From UBA2259 sp964543485 (GTDB lineage: Bacteria > Patescibacteriota > Dojkabacteria > SC72), in assembly GCA_964543485.1 (NCBI GenBank), contig CAZIYI010000003.1:1-58571 (forward strand): 58,571 nt of DNA, read 5' to 3'. Each line of letters starts with the position of its first letter. The first letter of the stretch is position 1. Of the stretch, positions 51,448-58,571 are shown piece after piece. The notes beneath the pieces are model-generated. The model was not told the DNA's origin and did not search any database. It saw only the letters and a list, made by a program, of their open reading frames with translations. The position numbers and the translations under genes were made by a program.

Positions 51448-52677
51448 ATGAAAAAATCACTCATATATAGTTTGTTCCTCTCTTTCCTCTTTTCTCTGAT
51501 GTTTATCTCTGAAGTTAATGCTTTGGATATGTATCTTCTTGATCAAGAGCAATTGACTCCTACGGGATCTGCTCCTATCTATTCAGAATACAAAACTAAT
51601 CAAACATTTAGAGTTACAAAAAATGTTCTTACCAAAGTTGCAATAGGTATGGAGGATAGAAAACCGGGTGCTGGAATTACTCTTACTATTAAGGATGAAA
51701 ATACAGGGAAAACTGTCGCAACCAAAACACAAAGAATGAGTGATGTAGGTGTTTGGGAAATTTTTAATTTAACTGGAAATGGAGTCGGATATTCTGTAAA
51801 TGTGACTCATAGATTCTCCATGTGGGTAAGCTGTAATCTTTATGAAGATTATACTCCGGCTTGGTATTTTACTACTGATTCGGATTCGTACACTCGAGGT
51901 TTTAGAAGAGGAAATTTGTTAGATTTAGGTGGTGATCATGTTTTCAAAACATACGGTTACGACTTAGTTCTCGAAGAACCAGAACTCCCTACTGAGCAAC
52001 CTCCAGAAGAGGAAGTAGTTCCTCCTGTTGTTCCTTCTGTCATTGAAGATCAGGTTGTTGAAGATAATACTTCTGAAACTCCTGTAACAGATTCTGTCCC
52101 TTCTGATGAATCTCAACCCCTATTTGTTGCTTCTGCCAAGGATGTTGACGAATCAATTTCTGCTCCGACATTAGAAGAATTACTTGTTAATGATAAAAAT
52201 CAAGATTATGAAGATACAGTCTCGATAAAGTCAGGAGATATTTTGAAGATTTCAGGAACAGCAGATATCGAGGGTGTTGTAGCAATAATGATTGATGATA
52301 AGATATATACAGTTTTTTCAGATAACGAGGGTAAATGGAATTTAACAGTAGACTCTACTGGTTTTATAGAAGGAGAGTACACTGTTATGGCGCAATTTAA
52401 AAATTCTAAAGGAGATGTAAGCAACAAAGTAGAATTTTTTAAGTTAGATATTACAGTTGTTCAAGATTCTGTCTTAAATACTGACAATGAACAAGAGGAT
52501 AAATTACTTTATATATTTTTAATTGGACTTTCAGTTGTATTCTTTGCTTTAGTAGGAATGAGTATATATTTTATTGTTAAAAAGACAAAAAATTCTAAGA
52601 TAAATATCTCAGAAAAAGATAAGAATATGGAAACCCCTACTACTTCTCAATCGGAAATAGAGAGGGAAGATAAATAA
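51448..52677 (+). CDS. Secreted, C-terminally anchored surface protein (paralogue B)
   Basis: 409 residues with the same order as the divergent paralogue: signal peptide (to about 25), beta domain LLDQEQLTPTG ... DHVFKTYGYD containing NQTFRVTKNVLTKVAIGM and WEIFNLTG, a Pro/Glu/Val-rich linker, an Ig/Big-like domain (ILKISGTADIEGVVAIMID ... GKWNLTVDSTG), one helix (about 354-376) and a charged tail. The linker differs most, so the two genes are an old duplication. Possibly an adhesin or carbohydrate-binding surface protein (inference). Confidence 0.78.
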   Translation: MKKSLIYSLFLSFLFSLMFISEVNALDMYLLDQEQLTPTGSAPIYSEYKTNQTFRVTKNVLTKVAIGMEDRKPGAGITLTIKDENTGKTVATKTQRMSDVGVWEIFNLTGNGVGYSVNVTHRFSMWVSCNLYEDYTPAWYFTTDSDSYTRGFRRGNLLDLGGDHVFKTYGYDLVLEEPELPTEQPPEEEVVPPVVPSVIEDQVVEDNTSETPVTDSVPSDESQPLFVASAKDVDESISAPTLEELLVNDKNQDYEDTVSIKSGDILKISGTADIEGVVAIMIDDKIYTVFSDNEGKWNLTVDSTGFIEGEYTVMAQFKNSKGDVSNKVEFFKLDITVVQDSVLNTDNEQEDKLLYIFLIGLSVVFFALVGMSIYFIVKKTKNSKINISEKDKNMETPTTSQSEIEREDK

Positions 52678-52698
52678 GTTAATTTATATTTAACAAAT

Positions 52699-53214
52699 AT
52701 GAAAAAAAATCCAAAATATTTATTTATACTTGCATTTTTAATATTAATTGTATTTCTAGTAGTAGTATATTTCTGCTATATAAAAAAACCTGTTGAAATA
52801 TTAAATACAGGAAGAAGAGTAGAATTTAGATTTCAAGATTCTTCTGTACCTCCTCAATATCATCGAAGTTATGATATTACATTAACAGACGATGGAATCA
52901 AAATTGTAGTTGATAGTTATGGAGATATATTAAATGAAAAAAGTTTTTCACTAAGTAAGGATACTGTTAATAATTTTTTTGATAATTTAGATAAATATAA
53001 TTTTACTGTTGTAGATTCAGATACTTCCGATATTGAGTGTACTGGTGGTACTTCAAAATCTCTCAAAATATATGATGAAAATGGTCTTGTGACTCTTGAA
53101 GGTTATTCTTCTTCCTGTGGGGATGAAGATACTGGAACTCTTCAAGGTGATATTGATGGTTTGGCCAATGATTTACAAGAACTAATACCAAATTTTGATA
53201 ATATTATAAAATAA
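52699..53214 (+). CDS. Membrane-anchored extracytoplasmic protein, unknown family
   Basis: 171 residues: N-terminal helix (about 8-28) then a 140-residue extracellular domain. Two Cys in IECTGGTSKSLKI and YSSSCGDEDTG are well placed for a disulphide. The pattern of beta-strands, a helix with FFDNLDKYNF and the CTGG motif recalls small secreted proteins of unknown function. Lies 21 bp after paralogue B on the same strand. Confidence 0.62.
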   Translation: MKKNPKYLFILAFLILIVFLVVVYFCYIKKPVEILNTGRRVEFRFQDSSVPPQYHRSYDITLTDDGIKIVVDSYGDILNEKSFSLSKDTVNNFFDNLDKYNFTVVDSDTSDIECTGGTSKSLKIYDENGLVTLEGYSSSCGDEDTGTLQGDIDGLANDLQELIPNFDNIIK

Positions 53215-53228
53215 GTCAATCAACAATA

Positions 53229-53921
53229 ATGACTGACATACAGCAAGAAGCTATCAACTCTGTTGAAGAACCTGCTATCAGGCAACCTGATGTTAAAGAG
53301 GATAATATTGACAATACTGTAGAGGAAGAAACATCTCTCGCTACTGTTTTATTATGTAAACAGCTATTGGGGGAAGACTTTGAAGAAAATCCTGAAAAAG
53401 TTGTAATTAAAATGTTTCAAGATAGAAAAGAGATAGCTTTACGATATGATATGCCTATATATGAAGATTTCAAAGATAAAAAAGAATTCTATTCTCAGTT
53501 AATAGATATCGCTAAAAAAAATAACTTTACTGTTTCCTATGTTAAAAAATCCGTATTAAGTAATACAGGAAGCGCTGGGGGAATTAATTCTAAAGGTGAA
53601 ATGGTTGTTCCAAATATTGATTTTGAAAACAGTTCGGAGATAGAAAGGTACTACTGGGGAGTTGCATTCCAACATGAATTATTACATCTTTTACAATCCA
53701 AAATGAATCCTAATATGCCTATTGAAAAAATGGAGTATGAAGCATATGTTTTAACATCTATTCCAAATGCTTTAGAATTGCATAAAGATGCTCCGAAGGG
53801 ATATTATCGAGATTATCTATTCACTAATGCAGTATTTGAAAATATTATGCAATCTTGTCTAACTTATTATAAAAACATAGGAATTAAAACTGAAGATATT
53901 CCTTGGATTAAGAAGAGATAA
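53229..53921 (+). CDS. Cytoplasmic HExxH protein, possible small zinc metalloprotease
   Basis: 230 residues without signal peptide or helix. FQHELLHLLQSKMNP contains H149-E150-x-x-H153, the zinc-binding signature of gluzincins, and E171 (MEYEAYVL), 18 residues later, is a plausible third ligand, as in minigluzincins. The N-terminal 40 residues are acidic and probably disordered. The preceding gene encodes a surface protein (14 bp away), but this product would stay inside. The target is unknown. Confidence 0.65.
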   Translation: MTDIQQEAINSVEEPAIRQPDVKEDNIDNTVEEETSLATVLLCKQLLGEDFEENPEKVVIKMFQDRKEIALRYDMPIYEDFKDKKEFYSQLIDIAKKNNFTVSYVKKSVLSNTGSAGGINSKGEMVVPNIDFENSSEIERYYWGVAFQHELLHLLQSKMNPNMPIEKMEYEAYVLTSIPNALELHKDAPKGYYRDYLFTNAVFENIMQSCLTYYKNIGIKTEDIPWIKKR

Positions 53922-53962
53922 GAGATTGTAATCTGTAATAATAATTTAATATTAAAATATCT

Positions 53963-54721
53963 ATGATATCTGTATTCATTTTTATCATTGTTCTTCAGGT
54001 TCTATTCTTTCTTTATGCCGCTATAAAGAGAACAGATAAGGTTACAGATCTATCCTATGGTCTTACTTTCATACTTGCTTCAATATTTATATACCTACTA
54101 AATATTGAATACGCATCTCTATTCAAAACAATACTTGTTATTTTAGTATCTATTTGGGGATTAAGATTAGCAATATATCTATTTATTAGAATCTTAAAAA
54201 CAGGTAAAGATAAAAGGTTTGATGGTGTGAGAGAAGATTTTAAAAGATTTGCATCGTTTTGGATACTTCAAGCAGTTTCTATATTTATAATACTACTACC
54301 TACTACATATATATTAATAAGCAAGGATGAAATGTCGCTTAATTGGATATCATATATTGGGTTGGGGATATCGATTCTGGGTATTGTAATTGAAGGGATA
54401 GCTGATTACCAGAAATTTGTTTTTAAAAACAAAATAGAAAACAAGGGGAAATGGATAGGTACAGGACTATGGAAATACTCTCGGCATCCAAACTATCTAG
54501 GTGAGATTATGATGTGGGTTGGTATCTTTACTTACTGTATTGTATATATCAATGGAGTTGCTTTAATTACCATACTTTCACCGATATATATATCAGTATT
54601 ACTTTTGGCAGTAAGTGGAATACCTACTTTAGAAAAAGAGTATGATATTAGGTATGTAAACAATAAAGAGTATGAGGAGTATAGAGATAAAACAGGTATA
54701 CTTTTTCCTAAGTTTGTATAA
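53963..54721 (+). CDS. DUF1295-type membrane protein (steroid reductase/ICMT-like)
   Basis: 252 residues, six or seven helices. The C-terminal motif GTGLWKYSRHPNYLGEIMMWVGIF is diagnostic for the DUF1295 family, related to 3-oxo-5-alpha-steroid 4-dehydrogenase and isoprenylcysteine carboxyl methyltransferases; RHPNYLGE binds the NADPH or SAM cofactor in relatives. It may reduce or methylate a lipid. The start is preceded by an AT-rich TATTAAAATATCT sequence. Confidence 0.85.
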   Translation: MISVFIFIIVLQVLFFLYAAIKRTDKVTDLSYGLTFILASIFIYLLNIEYASLFKTILVILVSIWGLRLAIYLFIRILKTGKDKRFDGVREDFKRFASFWILQAVSIFIILLPTTYILISKDEMSLNWISYIGLGISILGIVIEGIADYQKFVFKNKIENKGKWIGTGLWKYSRHPNYLGEIMMWVGIFTYCIVYINGVALITILSPIYISVLLLAVSGIPTLEKEYDIRYVNNKEYEEYRDKTGILFPKFV

Positions 54722-54784
54722 CACTGGTGCTATTAGGATTAAATTAATGATAAAAAGTGGTATTATGACTTAATATTAACTTAT

Positions 54785-54790
54785 TATATT
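54785..54790 (+). promoter_or_regulatory. -10 box of the kinase-like gene
   Basis: TATATT, 7 nt before the ATG at 54798. The ATG at 54791 is out of frame with the gene and is unlikely to be used. Confidence 0.5.
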
Positions 54791-54797
54791 ATGAATA

Positions 54798-55703
54798 ATG
54801 GGAAACATCGATTCTCCAATTCAAATCAGAGATTCTGGATATAGAAAACCAGAGATTAAAGAAGGAATGGATGCGCATGTAGAGATTTTTGAAGATACCG
54901 TAGAGATGTCTCCAGTATCTGTTTCATTAGGTTCTATTTATGCTATAAATGAAAAAATGAAAAAACAGGAGATCTTTAATTCCCTTGTAGAAGATTATAA
55001 AGGAATAAGACAACCTAAAATATTAGAAAAAGATACTTCCAAGGGAAAATATATTGTAGAAAGGATAAAGACACCCTCACTAGACCCGTTAGACAAAAAA
55101 GATTTTTCTAAAAAACCATTTCTTCCAAAAGTAACAGCATTGTGTAACTATGTCCAAGTAATGGAGATCTTACAAAGGAAAGGATATTCTTTCTTTGATC
55201 ATAAAACGGACTCTATTTTTATTTATGATGATGGTGTAATTGCAATTCCAGATGCAAATATAGTAGATACCTCTTTGTGGAATACTTCTCCATCACTAAA
55301 ATATGATATGGCAAAAGGATTTAAAAATGTCGTGTATGCGTTTTTTAATTATGGTTATGCGACTGCTGATGACGAAGAATATGCATCATTAGTTCCTCAG
55401 ACGATTAAAAAGCTATTACAGATGTGTGAGGATGGTCAGATAAAAGAGATGGAAGAATTAAGAGGGAAATTATTGTCCTATTACATTGGCAAAGATGTTA
55501 TACCTAGTTTGTCAGAAGATCATGATACTTTTATTAAAAGAATCGAAGATACTGCGATAAGTTATCAACTTAATGAGGAACTAAAACAGTACTTGAATGT
55601 TGTTAAATCGAATAAAAGAAATACAGATACTCAAATTAAAAGAGATAATATTTATAACTTTATTATAGAGAGAGATTTTATAAAGAGAGGAAAGTTTAAA
55701 TAG
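54798..55703 (+). CDS. Degenerate protein-kinase-like protein
   Basis: 301 residues, soluble. The segment ILQRKGYSFFDHKTDSIFIY followed by DDGVIAIPDANIVD has the rhythm of a kinase catalytic loop (H-x-D-x4-N-I) and DFG-type strand, but the Asp/Asn residues do not line up well (FDHKTDSI, DAN). Upstream GKYIVERIKTPSL would be a beta-strand of the small lobe. The remainder is helical. If the fold is right it is a pseudokinase or a phosphotransferase-like protein; this is tentative. It has its own promoter and lies 66 bp before the Tat-signal protein. Confidence 0.5.
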   Translation: MGNIDSPIQIRDSGYRKPEIKEGMDAHVEIFEDTVEMSPVSVSLGSIYAINEKMKKQEIFNSLVEDYKGIRQPKILEKDTSKGKYIVERIKTPSLDPLDKKDFSKKPFLPKVTALCNYVQVMEILQRKGYSFFDHKTDSIFIYDDGVIAIPDANIVDTSLWNTSPSLKYDMAKGFKNVVYAFFNYGYATADDEEYASLVPQTIKKLLQMCEDGQIKEMEELRGKLLSYYIGKDVIPSLSEDHDTFIKRIEDTAISYQLNEELKQYLNVVKSNKRNTDTQIKRDNIYNFIIERDFIKRGKFK

Positions 55704-55758
55704 TATTGTCTTATCTAGATTTCTATCATATTTAGGTGTAAAATATACCCAAAATTTA

Positions 55759-55764
55759 TATATT
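55759..55764 (+). promoter_or_regulatory. -10 box of the Tat-signal fusion gene
   Basis: TATATT with 5 nt to the ATG at 55770; leaderless arrangement. Confidence 0.5.
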
Positions 55765-55769
55765 TAAAT

Positions 55770-57371
55770 ATGGAAAGAGAGTCTTTAGACAAAGAGAGTT
55801 CAATTAGCTCTAAAATGAGTCGTAGAGAATTCCTAAAATTTAGTATTACGGCCTTATCGATTGCTGCATTAAAAACAACAGGATTTAGTGTTATGGAGAT
55901 TGATAACCAGGATGAAAATAATTTCGATGAAGCAGCTAAATCATATATTGCCAATACAAATAAACAGGCAGAATTGGTATCTCAAAATATAAAAATGGAT
56001 AAAGGAGCTTCCCCTTCTAATATATGTGGCCCACTAGCTACATCTATTCTCATGGGTTGGAAATTAAATACTGATGGAACTATTTCAAACATCTCTAATA
56101 ATAAAATGAGAGACACTAGGTTAAGTGGAATAACTCCTGAAGTTATGTGGCTGGGTAGACCAGATGATGGTTCTAAGAGATATGAATATGCTTTTCCAGA
56201 AAGTGAATATAATAAATACCATATAAAACAAAGTATCGGTACACTGGATTTTGATAATATTCCTAATATTAAAAATTTAAAACCTGGAGACTTTCTGTTT
56301 TTAGATGGTGGTTCCTTCACCCACTACGTCGCCATATCAAGAAAAGATAATCAAGGAAGAGTATTTTGTGTTTCAAATGTACATGGAGAAAAGAAAGGTG
56401 AGTTTGTAATTAAGGAACTTATGTTATGGGATCCTGTTAAAAAAGATGGATTTCTCAGAAATTGGTCTAAAGGAGTTGGCCCAGAGAAAGCTAGAACTGG
56501 TACATCTGGTTTCTATCTTTGGAGAAGAAAAGAGAAAGCAGAAAACTTAATAGATGATGATGTTGCAGAAAAATATAGAGATATTTTAACAAATGAAATG
56601 CGTAAACAGAAAAAAGGAGAATGGAATGTATATGTAAACGAGATTGGTAAAGGAGAGATATTTTCTTGGAAAGAAAATATCCCATACCATGCTGCCTCAA
56701 CAATTAAAGTTCCCATCTCTATTTTAAGTTTAGAAGTGATTAAAAATAAATATAGAGATGAAGTTTTTTTAAACGGATTGGAATCAGTACTTAACAGTAA
56801 AGGTGTAGATGGACGAACCTTTTATCAATTAATTCATGCAATGTTAGTAAATTCAGAGGAGAATGCTACAGAGAGTTTGGCTCATTTCACATCTAAACAT
56901 ATAGATTTAAAAGATGGGTTTTTAGCTTTAGGAATGCATAATACTTCCTATGAACCAAGGAGAACAACTCAGAAAGATTTATTTAAATGTTGGGAAAATA
57001 TATTTTCAAATGAGGCAATTGATTTTGATACAAAGGAAATTGCATTAGATATGCTTCAAGAGTATACAGAAAACGACGACCACTTTATTGGAGAAATGAA
57101 AAAAAGGTATTTTTATACAAAACAATGGAACAAAAGAGGAACAATTGCTTCAGATATATGCACAGTACAAGATTGTGGTATTGTTGAAATACCAACACTA
57201 ATTGGTTCTAGATATCTCTATATTGGTATTGCTGGAACTTCAAAAACAGGAAAAGAGATTTCGTATGAAGAAGCATCTGAATTTATAAATTACTTAGTAT
57301 CAAAGGTAGCAGATTATGTACGTGATAGTTCAACCATAAAGAATTTCAAGGGTAGATATATTAGGATATAA
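55770..57371 (+). CDS. Tat-signal protein fusing a Cys-peptidase-like and a class A beta-lactamase-like domain
   Basis: 533 residues. Residues 17-23 read SRREFLK, the twin-arginine export consensus, followed by a hydrophobic stretch. Residues about 60-255 resemble a papain/C39/NlpC-type cysteine peptidase, with C86 (SNICGPLATSILMGW) and H185 (GSFTHYVAIS). Residues about 275-515 are a serine beta-lactamase/transpeptidase-like domain: S310-x-x-K313 (HAASTIKVPISI), a changed SDN motif (SEEN, 362-365) and KRGT (455-458) in place of KTG. A peptidoglycan-remodelling or beta-lactam-related exported enzyme is plausible. Confidence 0.72.
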   Translation: MERESLDKESSISSKMSRREFLKFSITALSIAALKTTGFSVMEIDNQDENNFDEAAKSYIANTNKQAELVSQNIKMDKGASPSNICGPLATSILMGWKLNTDGTISNISNNKMRDTRLSGITPEVMWLGRPDDGSKRYEYAFPESEYNKYHIKQSIGTLDFDNIPNIKNLKPGDFLFLDGGSFTHYVAISRKDNQGRVFCVSNVHGEKKGEFVIKELMLWDPVKKDGFLRNWSKGVGPEKARTGTSGFYLWRRKEKAENLIDDDVAEKYRDILTNEMRKQKKGEWNVYVNEIGKGEIFSWKENIPYHAASTIKVPISILSLEVIKNKYRDEVFLNGLESVLNSKGVDGRTFYQLIHAMLVNSEENATESLAHFTSKHIDLKDGFLALGMHNTSYEPRRTTQKDLFKCWENIFSNEAIDFDTKEIALDMLQEYTENDDHFIGEMKKRYFYTKQWNKRGTIASDICTVQDCGIVEIPTLIGSRYLYIGIAGTSKTGKEISYEEASEFINYLVSKVADYVRDSSTIKNFKGRYIRI

Positions 57372-57421
57372 GTTAACTTATACTTATGTTTTTAAATCTA
57401 GGGAATTGTATATATAAAGAG

Positions 57422-57489
57422 AAAAGCCCGAGATTTATGAAGTTATTGTTAGTAAAAAATTTACCAAACGAACCTCTACTCAGGCTTTT
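57422..57489 (+). terminator. Large bidirectional terminator-like structured element
   Basis: Outer stem AAAAGCC-C-GAG (57422-57432) with CTC-A-GGCTTTT (57479-57489), 10 pairs around one mismatch, followed by T on the plus strand and by T-rich sequence on the minus strand. An inner hairpin GTT-A-GTAAA/TTTAC-CA-AAC (57448-57469) sits in the 46-nt loop. It separates the fusion gene from the convergent membrane gene. The size and inner stem are more than a simple terminator needs, so a small structured RNA is possible. Confidence 0.55.
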
Positions 57490-57500
57490 TCTTGTACTTT

Positions 57501-57875
57501 CTATGAAAGTCTTTGAATCAATACCCAAAAACCAATGCTCAGATATGTAATCCAAAAGAACAAAGGAAAATAATCTTCTTTTTTAAAACGAATTCTAATA
57601 ATAGTTAATGAAAAACTTATTCCAATCAAAAGTGACAAAATACTAAGAGACATTAGGAACTCATTTTCTACAAGAAAAAAGAATGTTTCGTTAGTTAATG
57701 GGGGGAAATTGATTATATCCAAAATTACTGCGAGACCAGAAAATCCCAATGAACCTGCAGTTAGGAACGTTATTGATAATATTTCAAACCAATCTTCACA
57801 AATAGATCTTTTAATTTTTGTTACTTTGTCTCGTCTAACTGTCCATCTGTCTATTATATCTTCTTTTGTTTTCAT
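57501..57875 (-). CDS. Small three-helix membrane protein
   Basis: 124 residues: a basic amphipathic N-terminus (about 1-30) followed by three predicted helices with short loops. No family recognised. Unusual here, a good Shine-Dalgarno sequence, AAGGAGA, lies about 9 nt before the ATG, with a TACAAT -10 box (57893-57898) just upstream, so this message has a short leader. Confidence 0.6.
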   Translation of the reverse strand: MKTKEDIIDRWTVRRDKVTKIKRSICEDWFEILSITFLTAGSLGFSGLAVILDIINFPPLTNETFFFLVENEFLMSLSILSLLIGISFSLTIIRIRFKKEDYFPLFFWITYLSIGFWVLIQRLS

Positions 57876-58114
57876 TTCTCTTTTCTCCTTTTATTGTACA
57901 TATTTACAGCAGTTAAATGCTGACATATCCGAATGGATAGCTTTAATGGTATTAAATATTTAATACTAAAAAAGCTATCCACTCATAAAAAAGAGTTATA
58001 TAACCTTCCATAGATTTTTAAAGTGCAAGATAGATATATTATATCAAAAAAGAGAAGAATTTACTATGGGATAGTATACTGCTGGTAGGAGGAATTTGAC
58101 AGAATTTAAGGTAA
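57876..58114. other. Intergenic region with a long inverted repeat
   Basis: About 240 bp with no supported gene. It contains the promoter of the three-helix protein, a small CAGCA/TGCTG hairpin (about 57908-57923) and the 46-bp inverted repeat described separately. A TATACT and an AGGAGG occur near 58073-58092 on the plus strand but lead only to an eight-codon frame. Confidence 0.5.
57935..57980. repeat. Long nested inverted repeat
   Basis: GGATAGCTTT (57935-57944) and AAAGCTATCC (57971-57980) are perfectly complementary over 10 bp. Nested inside is a perfect 18-bp palindrome, GTATTAAAT/ATTTAATAC (57949-57966). The whole can form a hairpin of about 19 pairs with one small internal loop. It is not followed by a T-tract on either strand, so it is not an ordinary terminator. 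Confidence 0.85.
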
Positions 58115-58510
58115 TTATTTAGTTAATTCTAGACATTCGAAAGTATTAACTTTTCTACCATTTGAAATACCTTGATCAGAGTATGAACAACCAGTACCAC
58201 AGGAGTAGTCCCAGTTTTCTTCCTTTAAATCTTTCTTTTCAGCTTCTTTTATTGCCCACTCACGACATTCTTCTAGTGTTTGGAACTGTCCATCATCTAT
58301 AATTGAATGAGAACCTACATACCACATAGAGCCATACCAAGGATATTTCATATCGTGTTCCTCATCTTTTTCCATAGCAAGGTTAATAAGAAACCCTACA
58401 AAAATAATACCTATAAGATATTTCAATAAGGTCAAACAACCCGTAGCGACCTTCTTTTTTGTTGAGATTTCTTCTTTCGGTTCATCTATAAAGGATGTGT
58501 GATTGATCAT
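58115..58510 (-). CDS. Small membrane-anchored Cys-containing protein
   Basis: 131 residues: basic cytoplasmic segment, one helix (about 27-45), then about 85 extracellular residues. C83, and the cluster in NWDYSCGTGCSYSD and FECLEL give four Cys that can form two disulphides, with a central helix EECREWAIKEAEKK. The motif pattern (E-C-x-x-W ... Y-x-C-x-x-x-C ... C) occurs in many tiny surface proteins of these bacteria; role unknown. TATCAT lies 8 nt before the ATG. Confidence 0.62.
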   Translation of the reverse strand: MINHTSFIDEPKEEISTKKKVATGCLTLLKYLIGIIFVGFLINLAMEKDEEHDMKYPWYGSMWYVGSHSIIDDGQFQTLEECREWAIKEAEKKDLKEENWDYSCGTGCSYSDQGISNGRKVNTFECLELTK

Positions 58511-58571
58511 ACTTATTGATGATAAAATAGAAGAATATATATTTTAATAGTAGTGTAAAATCTGGGGTGGA

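Noticed and set aside
58087..58122. Perfect AGGAGG with a TTG codon 3 nt later on the plus strand
   Set aside because: The frame is only eight codons and runs into the antisense of the 58115-58510 gene; spacing is also too short for a good ribosome binding site.
1..58571. Prophage, insertion sequence, CRISPR array or classical defence system
   Set aside because: No transposase, integrase, cas, restriction-modification or phage structural gene was found; the holin-IV-like protein at 22291 stands alone and is of a type common in chromosomes.

Overview
This is an AT-rich chromosomal window (roughly one third G+C) of densely packed, mostly short genes. The gene set suggests a Candidate Phyla Radiation (Patescibacteria) bacterium with a Gram-positive-like (monoderm) envelope, possibly a Dojkabacteria/WS6 or Microgenomates relative; this assignment is inference from gene content. 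Evidence: peptidoglycan genes without outer-membrane genes, many secreted proteins anchored by one helix, a DUF5667 protein, a heliorhodopsin, very small intergenic gaps and standard code with UGA almost unused as a stop. A 100-N assembly gap at 8723-8822 cuts off the 3' ends of rsmI and tatD.

Layout. 1-9.4 kb: RNA methyltransferase, recG, relA-like (p)ppGpp synthetase, tyrS, rarA, a membrane methyltransferase, truB, rsmI and tatD. 10.1-19.7 kb: a rearranged division and cell-wall cluster on the minus strand, ftsW-murG-murB-murA, then mraZ-rsmH-ftsL-ftsI-mraY behind a three-repeat MraZ operator. 19.7-24.8 kb: cytidylate kinase, a rubredoxin-like protein, tRNA-Leu(UAA), tRNA-Cys, pyruvate kinase, secG, an orphan peptide-binding protein and tRNA-Leu(CAG). 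24.8-37.2 kb: secreted or anchored proteins (Ig-like, subtilase, DUF5667, HtrA-like protease), def, an ABC-F ATPase, a flavoprotein, a HAD hydrolase and an SPFH protein. 37.3-39.9 kb: iscS-iscU-mnmA, a tRNA thiolation operon. 39.9-41.2 kb: a heliorhodopsin with a tightly coupled 168-residue partner. 41.2-47.7 kb: epimerase, cupin, dCTP-deaminase-like protein, UPF0104 and GT-C membrane proteins, and a CofE-like ligase. 47.6-58.5 kb: an accessory region with a GH3 hydrolase, a VTT protein, a probable new structured ncRNA, a divergent pair of paralogous surface proteins, a zinc-protease-like protein, a methyltransferase-like membrane protein, a degenerate kinase-like protein, a Tat-signal protein fusing a Cys-peptidase-like and a serine beta-lactamase-like domain, and two small membrane proteins.

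How it works together. The cell-wall genes cover the start and end of peptidoglycan synthesis (MurA/B, MraY, MurG, FtsW, FtsI) but lack murC-F, ftsQ, ftsA and ftsZ here, and MraY has lost residues normally needed for metal binding. The alarmone enzyme looks synthesis-only. Many genes appear to be transcribed as leaderless mRNAs: a TATAAT-like box lies 5-10 nt before the start codon, and this decides several start sites. The strongest leads are the heliorhodopsin operon, the about 245-nt ncRNA at 49.46-49.71 kb, the altered MraY and the Tat/peptidase/beta-lactamase fusion.
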